DNA from: Proteiniphilum sp.
Lineage (GTDB): Bacteria; Bacteroidota; Bacteroidia; Bacteroidales; Dysgonomonadaceae
DNA: 8,688 bases
Direction: 5' to 3'
Assembly: GCA_012728465.1 (NCBI GenBank)
Contig: JAAYFB010000230.1
Span: 1-8,688 of the forward strand
The notes beneath the pieces are model-generated. The model was not told where the DNA came from. It ran no database searches and saw nothing but the letters and a program-made list of their open reading frames with translations. How positions within the stretch are numbered: position 1 is the first letter of the stretch; each line of letters opens with the position of its first letter. Of the stretch, positions 7,002 through 8,688 are shown piece by piece. Position numbers and translations under genes: made by a program.

Positions 7002-7607
7002 TTAGGATTGCAATGAAGTTAAGCGACTAATGTATTTTCCTATTATATCAAATTCAATATTCACTACACTTCCTTTTTCTATTTGGTGAAAATTGGTTAG
7101 TTGGTGTGTAAATGGGATAATTGCTACTTTAAAGGTGTCTTGAGTGGGTTCCACAACTGTCAAACTTACTCCATTTACAGTAACTGAACCTTTGTCAACT
7201 GTAAAGTATCCTTTTTTAGCCATCTCTTTGTCGAAGTCATACTTAAATGTGTAATACCAACTACCATCTGCCTCTTTTACATCTATGCATGTAGCAGTTT
7301 GATCTACGTGACCTTGAACAATGTGCCCATCTAATCGGCCATTCATTATCATGCTTCGCTCTAAGTTTACTTTGCTCCCTACTTTAAGTAGTCCAATATT
7401 AGAGATATCAAGAGTTTCCTGTATGGCAGTTACTGTGTATGTGTCGTCTTTTATATCTACCACAGTTAGGCATACGCCATTGTGTGATACACTTTGGTCT
7501 ATTTGTAATTCATTGGTAAATGAGCATTTTAGCGTAAGGTGTACGTTGCCTTTATCTTTTTCAATAGCTACCACTTGGGCTGCCTCTTCAATTATACCAG
7601 AAAACAT
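7002..7607 (-). CDS. ribE: Riboflavin synthase, alpha chain
   Basis: A 201-residue protein, the normal length of the family. It converts two molecules of 6,7-dimethyl-8-ribityllumazine into riboflavin and a pyrimidinedione, the last step of riboflavin synthesis, as a cytosolic homotrimer. Two lumazine-binding repeats are visible. Repeat 1 (about 1-95) starts with MFSGIIEE and contains HNGVCLTVV (42-50, with the conserved Cys46). Repeat 2 (about 96-192) contains GHIVQGHVD (94-102), VNGVSLTVV (144-152) and closes with NIEFDIIGKYI (183-193). The invariant MFSGIIEE fixes the ATG at 7607. It follows dapA by 102 bp and has its own exact -7 element, so it is probably a separate unit. No other riboflavin gene is in the window, and the roughly 37-nt leader is too short for an FMN riboswitch. 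No oddities were seen. Confidence 0.96.
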   Translation of the reverse strand: MFSGIIEEAAQVVAIEKDKGNVHLTLKCSFTNELQIDQSVSHNGVCLTVVDIKDDTYTVTAIQETLDISNIGLLKVGSKVNLERSMIMNGRLDGHIVQGHVDQTATCIDVKEADGSWYYTFKYDFDKEMAKKGYFTVDKGSVTVNGVSLTVVEPTQDTFKVAIIPFTHQLTNFHQIEKGSVVNIEFDIIGKYISRLTSLQS

Positions 7608-7649
7608 AATAATTTCATTAAAGGATTAATAGATATTTTTTTGTTTGTG

Positions 7650-7657
7650 CAAAGATA
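7650..7657 (-). promoter_or_regulatory. Bacteroidetes -7 promoter element for ribE
   Basis: On the minus strand this reads TATCTTTG, an exact TAnnTTTG match followed by C. Transcription would start near 7645, giving a leader of about 37 nt to the ribE ATG. No good TTG is seen at the -33 distance. The site lies in the 102-bp dapA-ribE gap, which shows no obvious dapA terminator. Confidence 0.5.
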
Positions 7658-7709
7658 ATCTATTCCGCTTTATTTATAGTAATATTATCGATTAATGCTG
7701 ATTTGTTTG

Positions 7710-8597
7710 TTATGCAAACTTGTTAAATTCGGTTTGTATTTTAGCTTTAGTGCCCTCTGTGACCGTAACTAACGGTAGTCTAACCACATTATTGGCTAGT
7801 CCTTTCATTTCAAGTAAAGCCTTCACTCCAGCTGGATTTCCCTCTACAAACATGAGGTGGAATAGCTCGTTGAAATCATTCTCCATTTTCTCACGTGCCG
7901 CTGATGTTCTTTCTTTTAGTGCACTATCTACTAGCCATTTCATCTCTTTTGGATATGCATTTCCGAACACCGAAATGACACCAATACCTCCAGATAGTAC
8001 AACATCAGTTGTGATAGCATCATCGCCCGATATAACATTAAATCCTTCGGGTGCTTCGTCGATAATCTGTTTAATTTGGGTTAAGTTGCCAGATGCCTCC
8101 TTTGTGGCAATTACATTTTTACACTCCTTTGCTATCCTTATTGTAGTTTCCGCGCACATATTTACACCAGTTCTTCCAGGAACGTTGTATAATATAATTG
8201 GTAATGGAGATACTTTGCTAAGGGCACAGAAATGTCTGTACAGTCCCTCTTGTGTTGGCTTATTGTAATATGGAGTGACTGATAGTATTGCACTAACGCC
8301 AGTTAAATCAATAGTTTGCACTTTTTCAAGTAACGAGGATGTGCAGTTGTCACCAATGCCTACTACAATGGGTATGCGTCCTTCAACTGTTTTGACAATA
8401 AAGCGTACTATTTCTTTTTGTTCTTTTGCTGTAAGGGTAGGAGTTTCGGCTGTGGTGCCTAATGCTACAATGTAATCAGTTCCACTAGAAATTTGAAACT
8501 CAATTAGTTTGCCAAGCGATTCATAGTCCACAGATTCATCACTATTAAATGGTGTTACTATGGCTACGCCGAGTCCTATAAAATCAACTTTTGACAT
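7710..8597 (-). CDS. dapA: 4-hydroxy-tetrahydrodipicolinate synthase
   Basis: A 295-residue protein, the usual length. It condenses pyruvate with aspartate-4-semialdehyde in the diaminopimelate/lysine pathway, which also feeds peptidoglycan synthesis; the family is a cytosolic (beta/alpha)8 barrel, normally a tetramer. Key residues are all visible: GTTAE (47-51) with Thr48/Thr49, TPYYNKP (108-114) with Tyr111 at the interface position, ILYNVPGRTG (135-144) with catalytic Tyr137 and the substrate-carboxylate-binding Arg142, and ATKEASG (164-170) with the Schiff-base lysine Lys166. The GGIGVISVFGN segment (about 203-213) is also typical. Ala50 replaces the Gly common in proteobacterial enzymes, a variant I associate with Bacteroidota DapA. 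The ATG at 8597 gives the standard short N-terminus before the first strand. A promoter element lies about 70 bp upstream. The short leader leaves no room for a lysine riboswitch. Confidence 0.96.
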   Translation of the reverse strand: MSKVDFIGLGVAIVTPFNSDESVDYESLGKLIEFQISSGTDYIVALGTTAETPTLTAKEQKEIVRFIVKTVEGRIPIVVGIGDNCTSSLLEKVQTIDLTGVSAILSVTPYYNKPTQEGLYRHFCALSKVSPLPIILYNVPGRTGVNMCAETTIRIAKECKNVIATKEASGNLTQIKQIIDEAPEGFNVISGDDAITTDVVLSGGIGVISVFGNAYPKEMKWLVDSALKERTSAAREKMENDFNELFHLMFVEGNPAGVKALLEMKGLANNVVRLPLVTVTEGTKAKIQTEFNKFA

Positions 8598-8666
8598 GAA
8601 ATGTATGTATTTTGTTGCAGTTTATCAATTTATAAAACATTTATCTAGCAAAATGTTTTAGTTTGG

Positions 8667-8674
8667 CAAAGGTA
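8667..8674 (-). promoter_or_regulatory. Bacteroidetes -7 promoter element for dapA
   Basis: On the minus strand this reads TACCTTTG, an exact TAnnTTTG match followed by C. The predicted start of transcription is near 8661, giving a leader of about 63 nt to the dapA ATG. The matching -33 element would fall at or beyond the right edge of the window, so it cannot be checked here. Confidence 0.55.
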
Positions 8675-8688
8675 CAAATATTTTTAAA

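Noticed and set aside
7608..7709. FMN riboswitch before ribE
   Set aside because: The leader after the -7 element is only about 37 nt, and the gap lacks the conserved multi-stem elements of that riboswitch.
7720..8268. A 182-codon open frame on the plus strand opposite dapA
   Set aside because: It is fully antisense to a clear dapA with all catalytic residues, and its translation shows no recognisable domain. It is an overlap artefact.
8598..8688. Lysine riboswitch before dapA
   Set aside because: The predicted leader of about 63 nt is far shorter than a lysine riboswitch, and no matching conserved segments are seen.
1..8688. Mobile element, CRISPR array, tRNA/rRNA, toxin-antitoxin or defence system
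   Set aside because: No transposase or integrase motifs, no regularly spaced repeats, no tRNA-like fold, and every substantial reading frame is explained by housekeeping or envelope genes.

Overview
The window looks like chromosomal DNA of a member of the Bacteroidota, most likely order Bacteroidales. The reasons are AT-rich sequence, leaders without Shine-Dalgarno sequences, exact copies of the Bacteroidetes primary-sigma -7 element (TAnnTTTG) before several genes, and family-specific proteins: a GldE-type CBS/CorC protein, a lipoprotein-type LptC, and an outer-membrane protein carrying an NSPYGRYGYG N-terminus. Genus cannot be fixed from what is visible. All seven protein-coding genes lie on the minus strand, so transcription runs from right to left.

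Right part (about 7000-8688): two biosynthetic genes, dapA (lysine/diaminopimelate pathway) and ribE (riboflavin synthase). They are separated by 102 bp and each is preceded by its own -7 element, so they are probably transcribed separately. A 242-bp non-coding gap (6760-7001) follows; it holds a promoter candidate and one hairpin.

Left and centre (1-6759): a co-directional envelope block in transcription order: an outer-membrane beta-barrel protein of unknown function; a secreted TPR protein of unknown function; LptC (LPS transport); a GldE/CorC-family membrane protein with CBS domains, whose start overlaps the lptC stop by 4 bp; and a PpiD/SurA-type membrane-anchored periplasmic folding factor cut by the left window edge. 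The first four may share one transcript from a promoter near 6816-6846. The last has an additional exact -7 element of its own. Together they suggest a set for building or maintaining the Gram-negative envelope: exported-protein folding, LPS delivery and outer-membrane components.

Most of this is ordinary core genome. The points most worth a second look are the two uncharacterised envelope proteins coupled to lptC, the apparent loss of both conserved histidines in the parvulin domain of the PpiD-like protein, and the lipobox plus TTG start of LptC. No mobile element, CRISPR array, RNA gene or defence system was seen.
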